Positions 1 through 8,458 of a DNA stretch of 64,000 nt are shown piece by piece. The translations under genes were made by a program, and so were the position numbers. Location: contig NZ_FNHW01000001.1 in assembly GCF_900103485.1 (NCBI RefSeq), positions 1,337,418 to 1,401,417 of the forward strand, given 5' to 3'. The stretch comes from Fictibacillus solisalsi (GTDB lineage Bacteria > Bacillota > Bacilli > Bacillales > Fictibacillaceae). The notes below the pieces were generated by a model. It made no database searches. It had not been told where the DNA came from and saw only the letters and a program-made list of their open reading frames with translations. How positions within the stretch are numbered: position 1 is the first letter of the stretch; the number at the start of each line of letters is the position of its first letter.

Positions 1-2
1 TG

Positions 3-191
3 GAAGGGTGCGACAAACCTGTGGCAGGGAGAGGACTTTGCCACATGCATTATAAACGGTGGGCAAGGCATGGTGATCCCGAAGTTACTATGGTAAAAAA
101 GGAATGCAAAGAAGAAGGCTGTGAACGCCGCCATTTTTGCAAGGGATATTGTGAGCCGCACTACCGGCGCATGCGGAAAAGAAAAGCGTAG
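3..191 (+). CDS. C-terminal part of tandem zinc-motif protein (cut by window edge)
   Basis: The frame is open from the left edge to a TAG at 189-191 and gives 62 residues. Two similar units are visible. The first reads GCDKPV..GLCHMHYKRW and the second ECKEEGCERR..YCEPHYRR. Each has a Cys pair followed by Cys-x2-His, the look of a treble-clef zinc module. Such modules are common in phage-like HNH and DNA-binding proteins. The C-terminus is very basic (RRMRKRKA), which suits nucleic acid binding. The start is outside the window, so the full domain set is unknown. It has no clear link to proBA, which has its own promoter. Confidence 0.6.
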   Translation, partial: EGCDKPVAGRGLCHMHYKRWARHGDPEVTMVKKECKEEGCERRHFCKGYCEPHYRRMRKRKA

Positions 192-241
192 AAAGTAGAG
201 ATCGACCAAATCAACCAGCAAAATAAAATATAAGAATTTTC

Positions 242-271
242 TTGACAATAATAGATCACGTGCAGCATAAT
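242..271 (+). promoter_or_regulatory. Sigma-A-type promoter of proBA
   Basis: TTGACA at 242-247 is followed after 18 bp by CATAAT at 266-271. Transcription would begin a few bases later, just ahead of the T-box leader. Confidence 0.6.
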
Positions 272-277
272 ATATTT

Positions 278-532
278 TAAAAATTGCTAAACGCGTTAAC
301 AGGAACCAGTAAATTGGAACGCATGCGTAAGAGAGTGGAATCCACCGGCTGAAAGATTCCATCGTCATGAACCAATTGAGCCTACTCCTCGAGCTGTCAG
401 ATGAAAAACCTGACCGTTTACCCACGTTACGGGATCAAAGAGAGCCTCATCATCAGATGATGCTAATCAAGGTGGTACCGCGGATATCAGACTCTTTCCG
501 TCCTTATTACAGGATGGGAAGGGTCTTTTTTA
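278..532 (+). promoter_or_regulatory. T-box riboswitch leader, probably tRNA-Pro responsive
   Basis: The conserved T-box stretch AAGGTGGTACCGCGG lies at 469-483. A factor-independent terminator follows at 490-531 (GACTCTTTCC.. pairing with GGGAAGGGTC, then T6). Upstream, Stem I landmarks are visible: AGAGAGTGG around 330, GGCTGAAAG near 349, then a likely specifier CCT (381-383) followed by A. CCU is a proline codon and the downstream genes make proline, so uncharged tRNA-Pro probably induces readthrough. The specifier assignment is by inspection only. Confidence 0.85.
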
Positions 533-554
533 GTTAAGGAAAGGGGCCGGGTTT

Positions 555-1679
555 ATGGGCAAAAAACGAATTGTGATCAAAATCGGAAGCAGCTCGCTTA
601 CTAACAAAAACGGCGGTCTGAGCCAAAATAAAATCTTGGAACATGCCAGTGCCATCGCTGAACTTCGCAACAAGGGGCATGAAGTGGTTTTGATTTCATC
701 AGGAGCTGTTTCGGCAGGATTCGCAGATCTGGGATATCCGTCCCGTCCGGTGACGACAGCAGGTAAACAAGCGGCAGCTGCAGTCGGCCAAGGACTGCTG
801 ATTCAGGCGTACACAGAGGTATTTAAGCAGCACGGCATAATTGCTGCACAACTGCTCTTAACACGAAATGACTTTTATAAAAATGAACAATACACGAACG
901 CTTATGCTACGTTAACCGAGCTTTTAAAGCGGTCAATATTGCCGATCATCAATGAAAATGATTCAGTATCCATTGATGAATTAACCTTTGGAGACAATGA
1001 TATGCTTTCTGCCCTTGTCAGCGGGCTCGTTCATGCAGATCATCTCATCATTTTGACCGATATCAATGGTTTGTATGACCAAAATCCCCGTACTATACCA
1101 ACAGCGCGGCGGTATGATTTTCTTGAAGAAATCACAGATAAACACCTTGGGATGACAAATAACCCGTCATCTTCAAAGTTTGGAACCGGTGGAATGAAAT
1201 CCAAGCTGTTGGCGGCAAAAACCGCTTTAGCCCTTGGGGTTCAGGTATTCGTGGGGACAGGAACCGGTAAATCCAAGCTTCTTCAAATATTGGAAGGCAG
1301 GGGTGACGGGACTTATATCGGCAGACAACTAGCTCCGGCGTTAAAAAAACAGAAGCAGTGGATTGCTTTTCACTCTCCGCTCAGTGGTGCGATTGAGGTC
1401 GATGATGGAGCAGCCCATGCTATTTTATATGAGGGAAAAAGCCTGCTTCCAGCTGGTGTTAAAAAGATTAGTGGGATGTTTGCTGCGGGTGATGTTGTTG
1501 AAATCGTTAATTCAAATGAAGAAGTGATCGGAAAAGGCCAGGTCCAATACTCATCCGATGAACTGCAAAGTATTAAAGGAATGGCGAGCCGGGATGCGAA
1601 ACTGCACACCAACAATCCACATTCGGAAGTCATTCATCGAAACAAATGGCTATCCATGGCAAAGGAGAAAACAATATGA
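555..1679 (+). CDS. proB: Glutamate 5-kinase
   Basis: It catalyses the first step of proline synthesis, ATP-dependent phosphorylation of glutamate to gamma-glutamyl phosphate, in the cytosol. The 374-residue protein has an N-terminal amino-acid kinase domain (about 1-260: [49 protein letters not shown]) and a C-terminal PUA domain (about 280-360). This is the usual two-domain form. The start follows AAGGAAAGGGG. The stop overlaps the proA start by ATGA, giving translational coupling. The T-box leader upstream makes expression respond to proline starvation. The assignment is secure. Confidence 0.97.
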   Translation: MGKKRIVIKIGSSSLTNKNGGLSQNKILEHASAIAELRNKGHEVVLISSGAVSAGFADLGYPSRPVTTAGKQAAAAVGQGLLIQAYTEVFKQHGIIAAQLLLTRNDFYKNEQYTNAYATLTELLKRSILPIINENDSVSIDELTFGDNDMLSALVSGLVHADHLIILTDINGLYDQNPRTIPTARRYDFLEEITDKHLGMTNNPSSSKFGTGGMKSKLLAAKTALALGVQVFVGTGTGKSKLLQILEGRGDGTYIGRQLAPALKKQKQWIAFHSPLSGAIEVDDGAAHAILYEGKSLLPAGVKKISGMFAAGDVVEIVNSNEEVIGKGQVQYSSDELQSIKGMASRDAKLHTNNPHSEVIHRNKWLSMAKEKTI

Positions 1680-2923
1680 GTGAACTGCTAATGAAAGCGA
1701 AAAAAGCAAAAGAAGCCGTAAGTGACATGCTTACAAAAACCACCGCACAAAAAGATGAAGCACTCAGGCTTATTGCCCGTCAGTTAATTCAGGAAACGCC
1801 TTTTATACTCGAGGAAAATACAAAGGACATTGAAACAGCCAGGAAAAAGGGAGTTCATGAATCGTTGGTTGACCGTCTTATGCTTAATGAAGCAAGAATT
1901 GAGGATATGGCTGGAGCGCTCAAGCAGCTCACCCACTTAACTGATCCAACTGGTAAGGTCCTGGAGCGATTTGAACGTCCCAACGGTCTTTCAGTAGAAA
2001 AAGTCGCCGTTCCTTTAGGTGTGATTGGGATGATTTATGAAGCACGGCCAAATGTAACGGTCGATGCTTCCAGCCTTTGTTTAAAAACCGGAAACGTTGT
2101 GCTTTTGAGAGGCAGCTCATCTGCCATTCATTCCAATAAAGCTCTGGTGCGTGTCATCCATCAGGCGCTAGAACAAAGCGATCTCCCAGTCGATGCTGTA
2201 CAGTTAATTGAAGATACAAGCCGGGAAACGGCGTCCCGGTTGTTCAAGCTTAACCAATACCTTGATGTTCTGATTCCAAGGGGAGGAAAGGCATTGATTC
2301 AGACGGTAATCGAAAATGCTTCAGTCCCCGTCCTGGAAACAGGCGCAGGCAACTGCCACATCTATATTGATGAAACGGCTGATCGGCAAATGGCCATCGA
2401 TATCGTTGTTAATGCCAAAACCCAGCGGCCATCAGTTTGCAACGCTATTGAAAAAGTGATTGTTCATGAGAGCTGGCCAGATGAAAATGTAAAGGAACTA
2501 GTTGAGATTCTTCTCCAGCATAACGTGGAAATTCGGGTCAATGGTGCTCTCAGCGATTCGTTTCCTTCTCTTACCTTGGCGACAGAGGAAGATTGGCACA
2601 GGGAATACCTGGATTACATTTTGGCGATAAAGAGAGTATCCAGTACGCAGGAAGCAATCGAGCATATCAATTATTATGGTTCAAAACACTCTGAAGCCAT
2701 TATCACCGAAAATGAAGAAAATGTGAGGCTTTTTTTTCAGCTTGTTGATAGTGCCGCTCTCTACCATAATGCATCTACTCGTTTTACCGACGGCTTTGAA
2801 TTTGGTTTCGGGGCAGAAATTGGTATCAGCACACAAAAGCTGCATGCCAGAGGGCCAATGGGACTGCCTGCATTAACTTCAAGCAAATATGTGATCCGGG
2901 GCAATGGGCAACTTCGTCAGTAA
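1676..2923 (+). CDS. proA: Gamma-glutamyl phosphate reductase (glutamate-5-semialdehyde dehydrogenase)
   Basis: It reduces gamma-glutamyl phosphate to glutamate semialdehyde with NADPH, the second step of proline synthesis. The 415-residue protein has the aldehyde dehydrogenase-like fold, with [19 protein letters not shown] near the NADP site and the catalytic Cys in [12 protein letters not shown] chose the ATG at 1676 ([11 protein letters not shown]) rather than the upstream in-frame ATG at 1646. It has AAAGGAGA eight bases before it and overlaps the proB stop, the usual arrangement. No proC is in the window. Confidence 0.96.
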   Translation: MSELLMKAKKAKEAVSDMLTKTTAQKDEALRLIARQLIQETPFILEENTKDIETARKKGVHESLVDRLMLNEARIEDMAGALKQLTHLTDPTGKVLERFERPNGLSVEKVAVPLGVIGMIYEARPNVTVDASSLCLKTGNVVLLRGSSSAIHSNKALVRVIHQALEQSDLPVDAVQLIEDTSRETASRLFKLNQYLDVLIPRGGKALIQTVIENASVPVLETGAGNCHIYIDETADRQMAIDIVVNAKTQRPSVCNAIEKVIVHESWPDENVKELVEILLQHNVEIRVNGALSDSFPSLTLATEEDWHREYLDYILAIKRVSSTQEAIEHINYYGSKHSEAIITENEENVRLFFQLVDSAALYHNASTRFTDGFEFGFGAEIGISTQKLHARGPMGLPALTSSKYVIRGNGQLRQ

Positions 2924-2934
2924 TCATAATGTTA

Positions 2935-2962
2935 AAGGGGCAGCCTGACTTCCGCTGCTCCT
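2935..2962 (+). terminator. Possible weak terminator hairpin after proBA
   Basis: GGGGCAGC at about 2937 can pair with GCTGCTCC around 2955, with one mismatch. There is no T-run, so this is tentative. Confidence 0.3.
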
Positions 2963-3023
2963 GTTCGTTAAAGCGATACTTAAGGATATAATAATAGAAA
3001 CACAATTGAGAGGAATGACTGTA

Positions 3024-3320
3024 TTGGAAATCACCAGGCATACCATGGAAAAACTGCAAGACCCCACAGGGATTTTGGAGGGGGAACGTTATGAATTTAT
3101 CATACACGTTGATGTGGAGGAAGATGATGAACTTTATGTGGAAAACGGGATTTATGTCAAATTAATTTATGCCGTTTTGCCTGAGAACTCCCGAATTGTA
3201 CAATATACACTTTACGAAAACTATACTGATAATGTTCTGGATTTTGAACTGGAGGAAGAGGAAGAACAAGAGCTGGATGCGTTTTGTAAAAACATGTTAA
3301 GCACGAGAGAGAGTCATTAA
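3024..3320 (+). CDS. Small acidic conserved Bacillus protein (DUF6509-like)
   Basis: The 98-residue protein begins LEITRHTMEKLQDPTGIL and has an acidic tail (LEEEEEQELDAF). This resembles the DUF6509 family of Bacillaceae, whose function is unknown; the family link is from memory. I prefer the TTG start at 3024, because AGAGG at 3009-3013 is spaced correctly for it and too close for the ATG at 3015, and the family starts with M-L-E-I-T. It is a single-domain cytosolic protein with no signal peptide or membrane segment. It stands alone between proBA and a converging small gene. Confidence 0.7.
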   Translation: MEITRHTMEKLQDPTGILEGERYEFIIHVDVEEDDELYVENGIYVKLIYAVLPENSRIVQYTLYENYTDNVLDFELEEEEEQELDAFCKNMLSTRESH

Positions 3321-3397
3321 AATGTACAATAAGAGATGACTTAAATGGACAGGTATCGGACCAACCATAAAAGCGAAACGGGAGGGGTATTAACCAT

Positions 3398-3438
3398 AAA
3401 AAAGACCGGCTACCTTATTCAGGTAGTTGGCCTTTTTG
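3398..3438. terminator. Bidirectional intrinsic terminator
   Basis: AAAGACCGGCTACCT at 3401-3415 pairs with AGGTAGTTGGCCTTT at 3421-3435, with A-runs and T-runs on either side. It can end the plus-strand transcript from 3024 and the minus-strand gene ending at 3415. Confidence 0.75.
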
Positions 3439-3564
3439 GTTATTCAACTCTTCTTCTGCTTTATTGACCGTTACCATACGGTGAGCTTCAACAGGCGTTT
3501 CCACCGGCCCATTGATGACCGGTTTGTATTCTTCCATGTTATTGTGTCCTGTTCGTTCCGTCAT
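3415..3564 (-). CDS. Small protein of unknown function (49 aa)
   Basis: I do not recognise this gene. From the ATG at 3564 it encodes 49 residues beginning MTERTGHNNMEEYKPV and ending NNQKGQLPE. It is hydrophilic with no Cys or membrane segment. GAGGTG sits a few bases upstream, which is why I prefer this start to the longer in-frame one at 3600. A strong terminator overlaps its end. It lies just downstream of the ATP-dependent ligase gene on the same strand, 40 bp away, so the two may be cotranscribed. A small spore or stress protein is possible, but nothing in the sequence proves it. Confidence 0.55.
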   Translation of the reverse strand: MTERTGHNNMEEYKPVINGPVETPVEAHRMVTVNKAEEELNNQKGQLPE

Positions 3565-3604
3565 TGTTTTCACCTCTTCTATAGTATGAATCATTTTCAT
3601 CTTT

Positions 3605-4546
3605 CTATGTGTTTTGAAAGGTACATTCTGAAGGTGGAATATCTAGCAGAGCTTGTATACTCGGCTGCCGGAGTTTTCCAGCTTCCGTCCATTCTGCAAA
3701 ATGGATCTTGGCAGTCACCTCCGGCTTTACCCAGTAGGCATCCCGGTGCCGTTCCACAGGGTTCACAAAAGGAAGCTGGGAAGTTTCAATCTTAAGAAGC
3801 CTCATAGTTAAATTCCGCCAATCCTGAACAGTAAATTTCCCCGTACCTGTATGACCGATATAAACGAATTGTCCCTGATCATCATATAATCCAAGAAGAA
3901 CCGCATTCACCACACCGCTGTTCAATGTAAATCCACCGATCACTGCATTTACATCCAGCGTGTTTTTGATTTTCAGCCAAACCTCGTTCTTCTCTCCGAT
4001 ATAGTAGTAGCTATGCAGCTGTTTCATAATAATGCCTTCCATTTCGGAGCTTTTTACCGCTTTAAATAAAGCTTCACCATCAGGATGCGAACGGACCAGC
4101 TGCACATGATCATTCGGCGTGATGATGTCAGACAGCAGTGTGATTCTGTCTTCTAACGGCCATTTTGTTATCCACTCACCATTATAAAAAAGAACATCGA
4201 AAATCATGTAGGTAATGGGGACATGATGTTGCAGAAGACGAACACGGTCCAGGTTCCTTACCCCATCTCTCCTCATCACTTTATGAAAGCTTGGCCTTCC
4301 ATTATCTCCAAGTGCAATTACCTCGCCATCTAAGATGACAGATTCGGCCGAACAGTAAGTATGTATAGGAACGAGTTCAGGATAATTCGTTGTCCGTTCT
4401 CTTTTCTTCCGATTAAACAGACGTGTGGTTTTGCCATCGAAATAGGTTAGGACGTGTACGCCGTCCCATTTAATTTGAGAAATCCATTTTGAAGAAGAAG
4501 GAATGTCTGTCGCGCTTTTCGGTTCCATCGGAAACAGGGGATCCAT
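3605..4546 (-). CDS. ATP-dependent DNA ligase, LigD ligase-domain type
   Basis: It is predicted to seal DNA ends in non-homologous end joining (NHEJ) using ATP. The 313-residue protein carries the nucleotidyltransferase motif K-W-D-G (residues 26-29, Lys26 the predicted AMP-accepting residue), then DGEVIAL and FDVLFYNG in the adenylation domain. An OB-fold region follows (VWLKIKNTLDVNAVIGGF.., GHTGTGKF). It matches the ligase half of bacterial LigD but is a stand-alone protein, with no fused polymerase or phosphoesterase domain. It diverges from the polymerase gene at 4622, with only 75 bp between starts. A well-placed AGGTG precedes its ATG. No ku gene is visible in the window. Confidence 0.88.
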   Translation of the reverse strand: MDPLFPMEPKSATDIPSSSKWISQIKWDGVHVLTYFDGKTTRLFNRKKRERTTNYPELVPIHTYCSAESVILDGEVIALGDNGRPSFHKVMRRDGVRNLDRVRLLQHHVPITYMIFDVLFYNGEWITKWPLEDRITLLSDIITPNDHVQLVRSHPDGEALFKAVKSSEMEGIIMKQLHSYYYIGEKNEVWLKIKNTLDVNAVIGGFTLNSGVVNAVLLGLYDDQGQFVYIGHTGTGKFTVQDWRNLTMRLLKIETSQLPFVNPVERHRDAYWVKPEVTAKIHFAEWTEAGKLRQPSIQALLDIPPSECTFQNT

Positions 4547-4621
4547 ATGTTCACCTCAGGTATAGATTTATGCTTTTCGTTTACACTAGCAGCATTAGTG
4601 ATCAATAGCGGGGGAATCGTC

Positions 4622-5515
4622 ATGGAAGTACAAGTGGAAGGCAAAGTCATCCCTATTTCACATCCGGATAAAATAATATGGAATGAAGCCGGTTTTACAA
4701 AGGCTGATTATATCCGCTATTTATTAGAAGTCTCCGATTTTCTGCTTCCTTATACAAAAGACCGGATGCTGATGTACTGGCTGTATCCACATGGCATTCA
4801 CCGATCGAAAGTGGAGAAGCGTTCGAGACCGGAAAAAGCACCGGAGTGGCTGGTAAGCATTTTTTACAAAGAAAAAGAACGAATAGTACTTCATGATAAA
4901 GCGACTTTATTATGGCTTGCCAATTGGGGGGCGCTTGAGTTTCACGTACCGTTTGATCAATATACCAAACGCGATTTTCCAACAGATTTGGTGTTTGATT
5001 TGGATCATTCTCCGGAAGGATTTGGGGACGTCCTTGAAATCTCATTGGTACTGAAAAAGGTATTGGACGGGCTTGGCCTACACTGCCATGTGAAAACATC
5101 CGGAAAAACCGGTTTACATCTTATTGTCCCGATAGAACCTCTGTTTTCGTTCGAAATGACGAGAAGAATAAATCATTTTATCGCACAGTATATTCATGAA
5201 AAATATCCAGATAAAGTAACCTTAGAGAGGGTAAAAGAAAGAAGGGGAAACAAACTTTATTTTGACTATCTCCAATTATGGAAAGGAAGGACAATCGCTG
5301 TTCCTTATGGTCTGCGGGCTATAGAGAAGGCAATGGTATCGACCCCGGTCACATGGGAAGAAGTAAGTTCAGGTTTTCACCCGAGTGATTTTACTCCATC
5401 TGTTGTTCTTCAGAGGATTCGAGAAAAGGGGGACCTGTTTGCAACGACGCAGAAGATTAAAGAAGAGAACACTTCACGTGTATACGAGATATTATCCTTC
5501 ACAAAAAAACCTTAG
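4622..5515 (+). CDS. LigD-type NHEJ DNA polymerase (primase-polymerase domain)
   Basis: This is a stand-alone archaeo-eukaryotic primase-type polymerase, like the POL domain of LigD, expected to fill gaps at double-strand breaks. Of the 297 residues, ISHPDKIIW at the N-terminus is typical. VFDLDHSP (about 122-129) carries the Asp-x-Asp metal site, and HCHVKTSGKTGLHL the basic nucleotide-binding segment. RRGNKLYFDYLQ..GRTIAVPYGLRA is the conserved C-terminal part. The ATG at 4622 follows GGGGGAATCGTC; an in-frame ATG at 4547 would overlap the promoter of the divergent ligase. The shared 75-bp region suggests coordinated expression with the ligase. Confidence 0.88.
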   Translation: MEVQVEGKVIPISHPDKIIWNEAGFTKADYIRYLLEVSDFLLPYTKDRMLMYWLYPHGIHRSKVEKRSRPEKAPEWLVSIFYKEKERIVLHDKATLLWLANWGALEFHVPFDQYTKRDFPTDLVFDLDHSPEGFGDVLEISLVLKKVLDGLGLHCHVKTSGKTGLHLIVPIEPLFSFEMTRRINHFIAQYIHEKYPDKVTLERVKERRGNKLYFDYLQLWKGRTIAVPYGLRAIEKAMVSTPVTWEEVSSGFHPSDFTPSVVLQRIREKGDLFATTQKIKEENTSRVYEILSFTKKP

Positions 5516-5796
5516 ACTACATTTCAAAATGAGTAGTATAAGCCTTTTTTGCTTCAAGGGTTATATAGCCAATTCAAAAAAATCCATTAGAATTTACTCC
5601 CATAATAGTACATTGAGCCTGCATCTCTAATGTGTTTTTTATTTTTTTAAGGTATAGCTTATTAAATTCATAAGTGATAAAATATCTTGTTGTGTTTAAC
5701 CGAAAATACTTAAATTTACCATCCCACTAGAGGGTGTGGCAGTAATTCATTCACCAGGGCAGAATAGAAAAACCAGGTGAATCAGGGGGAAAAGAC

Positions 5797-7269
5797 ATGA
5801 GAAATAAAATAATGGGAGCATTGCTGCTGGTGACGGTTCTTGCTGCGATGGAAGGAACCATCGTCAGTACAGCTGTACCGCGGATCACCAGTGATTTGTC
5901 GGGAATTGAGCTGGTGAGTTGGGTATATGCCATCTATATGCTGGCAACGGCAGTGTCCGCACCGATTTATGGGAAGCTTGCGGATTTGTTCGGACGTAAA
6001 AAAGTGATGCTGACAGGGATTGTTATTTTCCTTGCGGGTTCTGCACTGTGCGGACTAGCCCAGTCGATGGGGCAGTTGATTCTTTTTCGCGCCATTCAGG
6101 GTCTGGGGGCAGGAGCTGTTATGCCAGTCACGATGACCATTATCGGCGACCTGTACACCGAAACCAAAGACCGGGCAAAAGCACAAGGCTGGATTAGCGC
6201 GGTTTGGGGTGTAGCCGGGGTTCTCGGTCCGCTGATGGGTGGTTTTTTGGTGGATACTCTGTCCTGGCGCTATATCTTCTTTTTAAACATTCCGTTTGGA
6301 TTGGTTGCATTTATTATGCTCGCAGCGAACTATAAGGAAGATATCGAAAAGGTAAAGCCGTACATCGATTACAAAGGAGCGGCTATTTTTTCCGTAGGAA
6401 CCATCGCCTTCTTGTATGCCCTGTTGCAGGGAAGCCAGTCGCAGGAGTGGGGAAGCCCGGTCATCATCGGCTTGTTCCTCTTTACATTAATCGCTTATAT
6501 CGGATTTTATGGAGTTGAACGAAGATCGCCTGAGCCTTTGATCCCGCTTCATCTCTTTTCCAACCGGAACATTTCACTGATCAACCTTTTAACCCTGCTC
6601 GTTGGCGGAGTCGTTATCAGCATTACGGTTTATCTTCCGATCTGGAGCCAGGGGGTTATGAGCAAAAGCGCGACGGAGGCAGGATTTGTATTGATGCCGA
6701 TGCCAGTTTGCTGGACATTGGGGGCTATTCTTTCTGGCCAGCTTGTCGAGCGTATGAAGCCTAACTGGATCATTACGTTGGGAACGGGAATCGTAACTGC
6801 CGCTTCATTGTTCATGTTCTCGCTGACGGCCGATTCTCCTTCTGCCTTTATTTACATGGCAACAGGAATGGTTGGACTGGGCATGGGGCTCATTACCCCG
6901 ATTTTTATGCTTACGATCCAATCGTCTGTCCAGCAAAAAGAACGTGGAGTTGCAGTGGCACTGAACACCTTTACTAACACGTTCAGCCAGACATTGGGAT
7001 CGGCGATCTTTGGTACCATTTTCAACCTGACTCTGCTTTCTGAAGCAAAGAAAAAAGGCGAGGGAGACCTGAATTTCAACGCCTCGTTCAGCGAAGGTCA
7101 TGTACCAGCGGACAAGCTGTCAGAGATGCACGGAATCCTTGCTTCTGCCGTTCATGCCATTCATGGCGGAATGCTTCTGGCTGCAGGCTTGAGCTTTGCT
7201 GTATCATTTGCTTTAATCAAACGAAGAAAATCTAAGAGCCAGGAGTATCAATATTTAAAGCATGGATAA
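5797..7269 (+). CDS. MFS drug efflux transporter, DHA2 (14-TM) family
   Basis: It is predicted to be a proton-coupled multidrug exporter in the cytoplasmic membrane. The 490-residue length and alternating hydrophobic segments fit the 14-helix DHA2 family. Visible motifs are AAMEGTIVSTAVPRI in TM1 (motif D1-like), GKLADLFGRKKV in the loop after TM2 (motif A), and VMPVTMTIIGDLYTETKDRAKAQGWISAVWGVAGVLGPLMGG across TM4-5 (motifs B and C), given here as separate parts of one run. The start follows AGGGGGAAAAGAC. The gene is monocistronic, ending at a strong terminator. The substrate cannot be told from sequence. Confidence 0.9.
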   Translation: MRNKIMGALLLVTVLAAMEGTIVSTAVPRITSDLSGIELVSWVYAIYMLATAVSAPIYGKLADLFGRKKVMLTGIVIFLAGSALCGLAQSMGQLILFRAIQGLGAGAVMPVTMTIIGDLYTETKDRAKAQGWISAVWGVAGVLGPLMGGFLVDTLSWRYIFFLNIPFGLVAFIMLAANYKEDIEKVKPYIDYKGAAIFSVGTIAFLYALLQGSQSQEWGSPVIIGLFLFTLIAYIGFYGVERRSPEPLIPLHLFSNRNISLINLLTLLVGGVVISITVYLPIWSQGVMSKSATEAGFVLMPMPVCWTLGAILSGQLVERMKPNWIITLGTGIVTAASLFMFSLTADSPSAFIYMATGMVGLGMGLITPIFMLTIQSSVQQKERGVAVALNTFTNTFSQTLGSAIFGTIFNLTLLSEAKKKGEGDLNFNASFSEGHVPADKLSEMHGILASAVHAIHGGMLLAAGLSFAVSFALIKRRKSKSQEYQYLKHG

Positions 7270-7287
7270 ATCGTCCATGCTTTTTTT
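7257..7287 (+). terminator. Intrinsic terminator after the MFS gene
   Basis: AAAGCATGGA pairs with TCCATGCTTT across a 7-nt loop, followed by a T-run. The stem overlaps the last codons of the transporter gene. Confidence 0.85.
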
Positions 7288-7386
7288 ATGACAAATTTTC
7301 TCATAAAAGGGTCAAAGGGCGTAAAGAATAGATAAAGAATCTAACTAAGACACTCGCATAGAGTGTGGACGGAAATGGGTGCAAAC

Positions 7387-8007
7387 ATGAGAGAAGATTG
7401 TGATAGCTCCTCGATGAAAGAGCAAATAGTGAACCATCTCCAGCAGGTTAATCAGAGGATTCAGCATTTTTTACACTCGCTGGAAACAGAGAGTCATTGT
7501 TTATTGGGAGATCTTGAGGAACTAAAAGGAGAAATTGAACAAACCCAAACCGTTGCAGCCTCCTTTTATTTGAATTGTTATCTTTCCCCTTACACGGAAA
7601 AATTTCTGGAGATCTCTACTTGTATTCAGCATCTCTCCAGTCAAAGACATGGCGCTTTAATCGTAATTGAACGGGAAGAGCCTCTTGAAGCATTGATCAA
7701 TGCAGGAAACAAAATTGGAGCGGATCTTACGTTTCCCCTGCTGGAATCCATTTTTTATCCCGGCAATCCCCTGCATGATGGAGCGGTATTGGTTAGGGGA
7801 GAGACCATTGTTTCTGCTTCAAATGTGCTGCCGGTATCCGGCATAGAAGCAGGAAATAAAAAATTAGGGACCCGTCACCGGGCTGCTATGGGTTTAACAG
7901 AAGTGTGCGATGCACTTGTTCTCGTAGTCTCTGAAGAAACAGGAAGAGTCTCGTTTGCGGTGGGAGGTAAGCTATATCCTATTAGTACTTCCAGTTCTAT
8001 TGTTTAG
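7387..8007 (+). CDS. cdaS: Sporulation-type diadenylate cyclase CdaS
   Basis: It makes the second messenger c-di-AMP from two ATP. The 206-residue protein has two parts. An N-terminal helical region (about 1-75) would be the autoinhibitory YojJ-type domain. A C-terminal DAC domain carries Asp-Gly-Ala at 131-133 (PLHDGAVLVRG) and Arg-His-Arg at 163-165 (GTRHRAAMG), the two catalytic motifs. There is no membrane segment, unlike CdaA, and no DisA helix-hairpin-helix part. Length and layout match B. subtilis CdaS, which acts in the forespore and affects germination. I chose the ATG at 7387, preceded by GGTG; upstream starts give an extra nine residues and poorer spacing. Confidence 0.9.
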   Translation: MREDCDSSSMKEQIVNHLQQVNQRIQHFLHSLETESHCLLGDLEELKGEIEQTQTVAASFYLNCYLSPYTEKFLEISTCIQHLSSQRHGALIVIEREEPLEALINAGNKIGADLTFPLLESIFYPGNPLHDGAVLVRGETIVSASNVLPVSGIEAGNKKLGTRHRAAMGLTEVCDALVLVVSEETGRVSFAVGGKLYPISTSSSIV

Positions 8008-8075
8008 TTCTATTATACGTGGGGATGAATATACTCCTAAGGATTTCCTATTTCCTTATGAAAGGAAGGCTGGAC

Positions 8076-8399
8076 ATGCTGAAAAGCTGTAAAACCTGTA
8101 ACAATGGATTGGTTTTGCCTATGATTGATATTATCTCTGTTTATCATAAGGGAGCAAGTCTTTACATCCATAATGTGCCTTATACTGTTTGCACCCACTG
8201 CAATACCCATGAATTTGTGGATCATTTATCCGAAATCAAACAGGTGGCCAAGAATTTGAATGATGAACACGGAAACCGCACGTTTAAATATGAAACTGTT
8301 GAGATCAAGGAAAAGGGGGACAAGCCATCCGTATTTTTATTGGGGGCGCTGGTTGGTGAATCGGGTGCACTATGGTATGCGAGTAAGGATATAAAATAA
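8076..8399 (+). CDS. YgiT/MqsA-type zinc-finger protein (YokU-like)
   Basis: The 107-residue protein begins MLKSCKTCNNG and has a second pair in VCTHCNTHEF. The two CxxC pairs about 38 residues apart form the zinc ribbon seen in YgiT/MqsA N-terminal domains. The C-terminal part lacks an obvious helix-turn-helix, so an antitoxin role is not supported. The ATG at 8076 follows AAAGGAAGG. Other in-frame ATGs upstream (8019, 8025) lack such a site. It lies 68 bp after cdaS and ends at a bidirectional terminator, so it may share the cdaS transcript. Function unknown. Confidence 0.7.
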   Translation: MLKSCKTCNNGLVLPMIDIISVYHKGASLYIHNVPYTVCTHCNTHEFVDHLSEIKQVAKNLNDEHGNRTFKYETVEIKEKGDKPSVFLLGALVGESGALWYASKDIK

Positions 8400-8402
8400 A
8401 TG

Positions 8403-8448
8403 TTAAGAGATAAATACTTGGGTAGCAAACCTTGGATTTATCTCTTAA
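8403..8448. terminator. Bidirectional terminator between zinc-finger gene and lysR
   Basis: TTAAGAGATAAAT at 8403-8415 is exactly complementary to ATTTATCTCTTAA at 8436-8448. It separates two converging genes. Confidence 0.7.
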
Positions 8449-8458
8449 AAGTTGTTAA

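Noticed and set aside
5385-5630. Plus-strand frame of about 80 residues overlapping the end of the NHEJ polymerase gene
   Set aside because: No ribosome site; it overlaps a well-supported gene in another frame and has unlikely composition.
7300-7386. Sigma-G promoter before cdaS
   Set aside because: GCGTA and GAATCTA are only partial matches with poor spacing, so no promoter is claimed.
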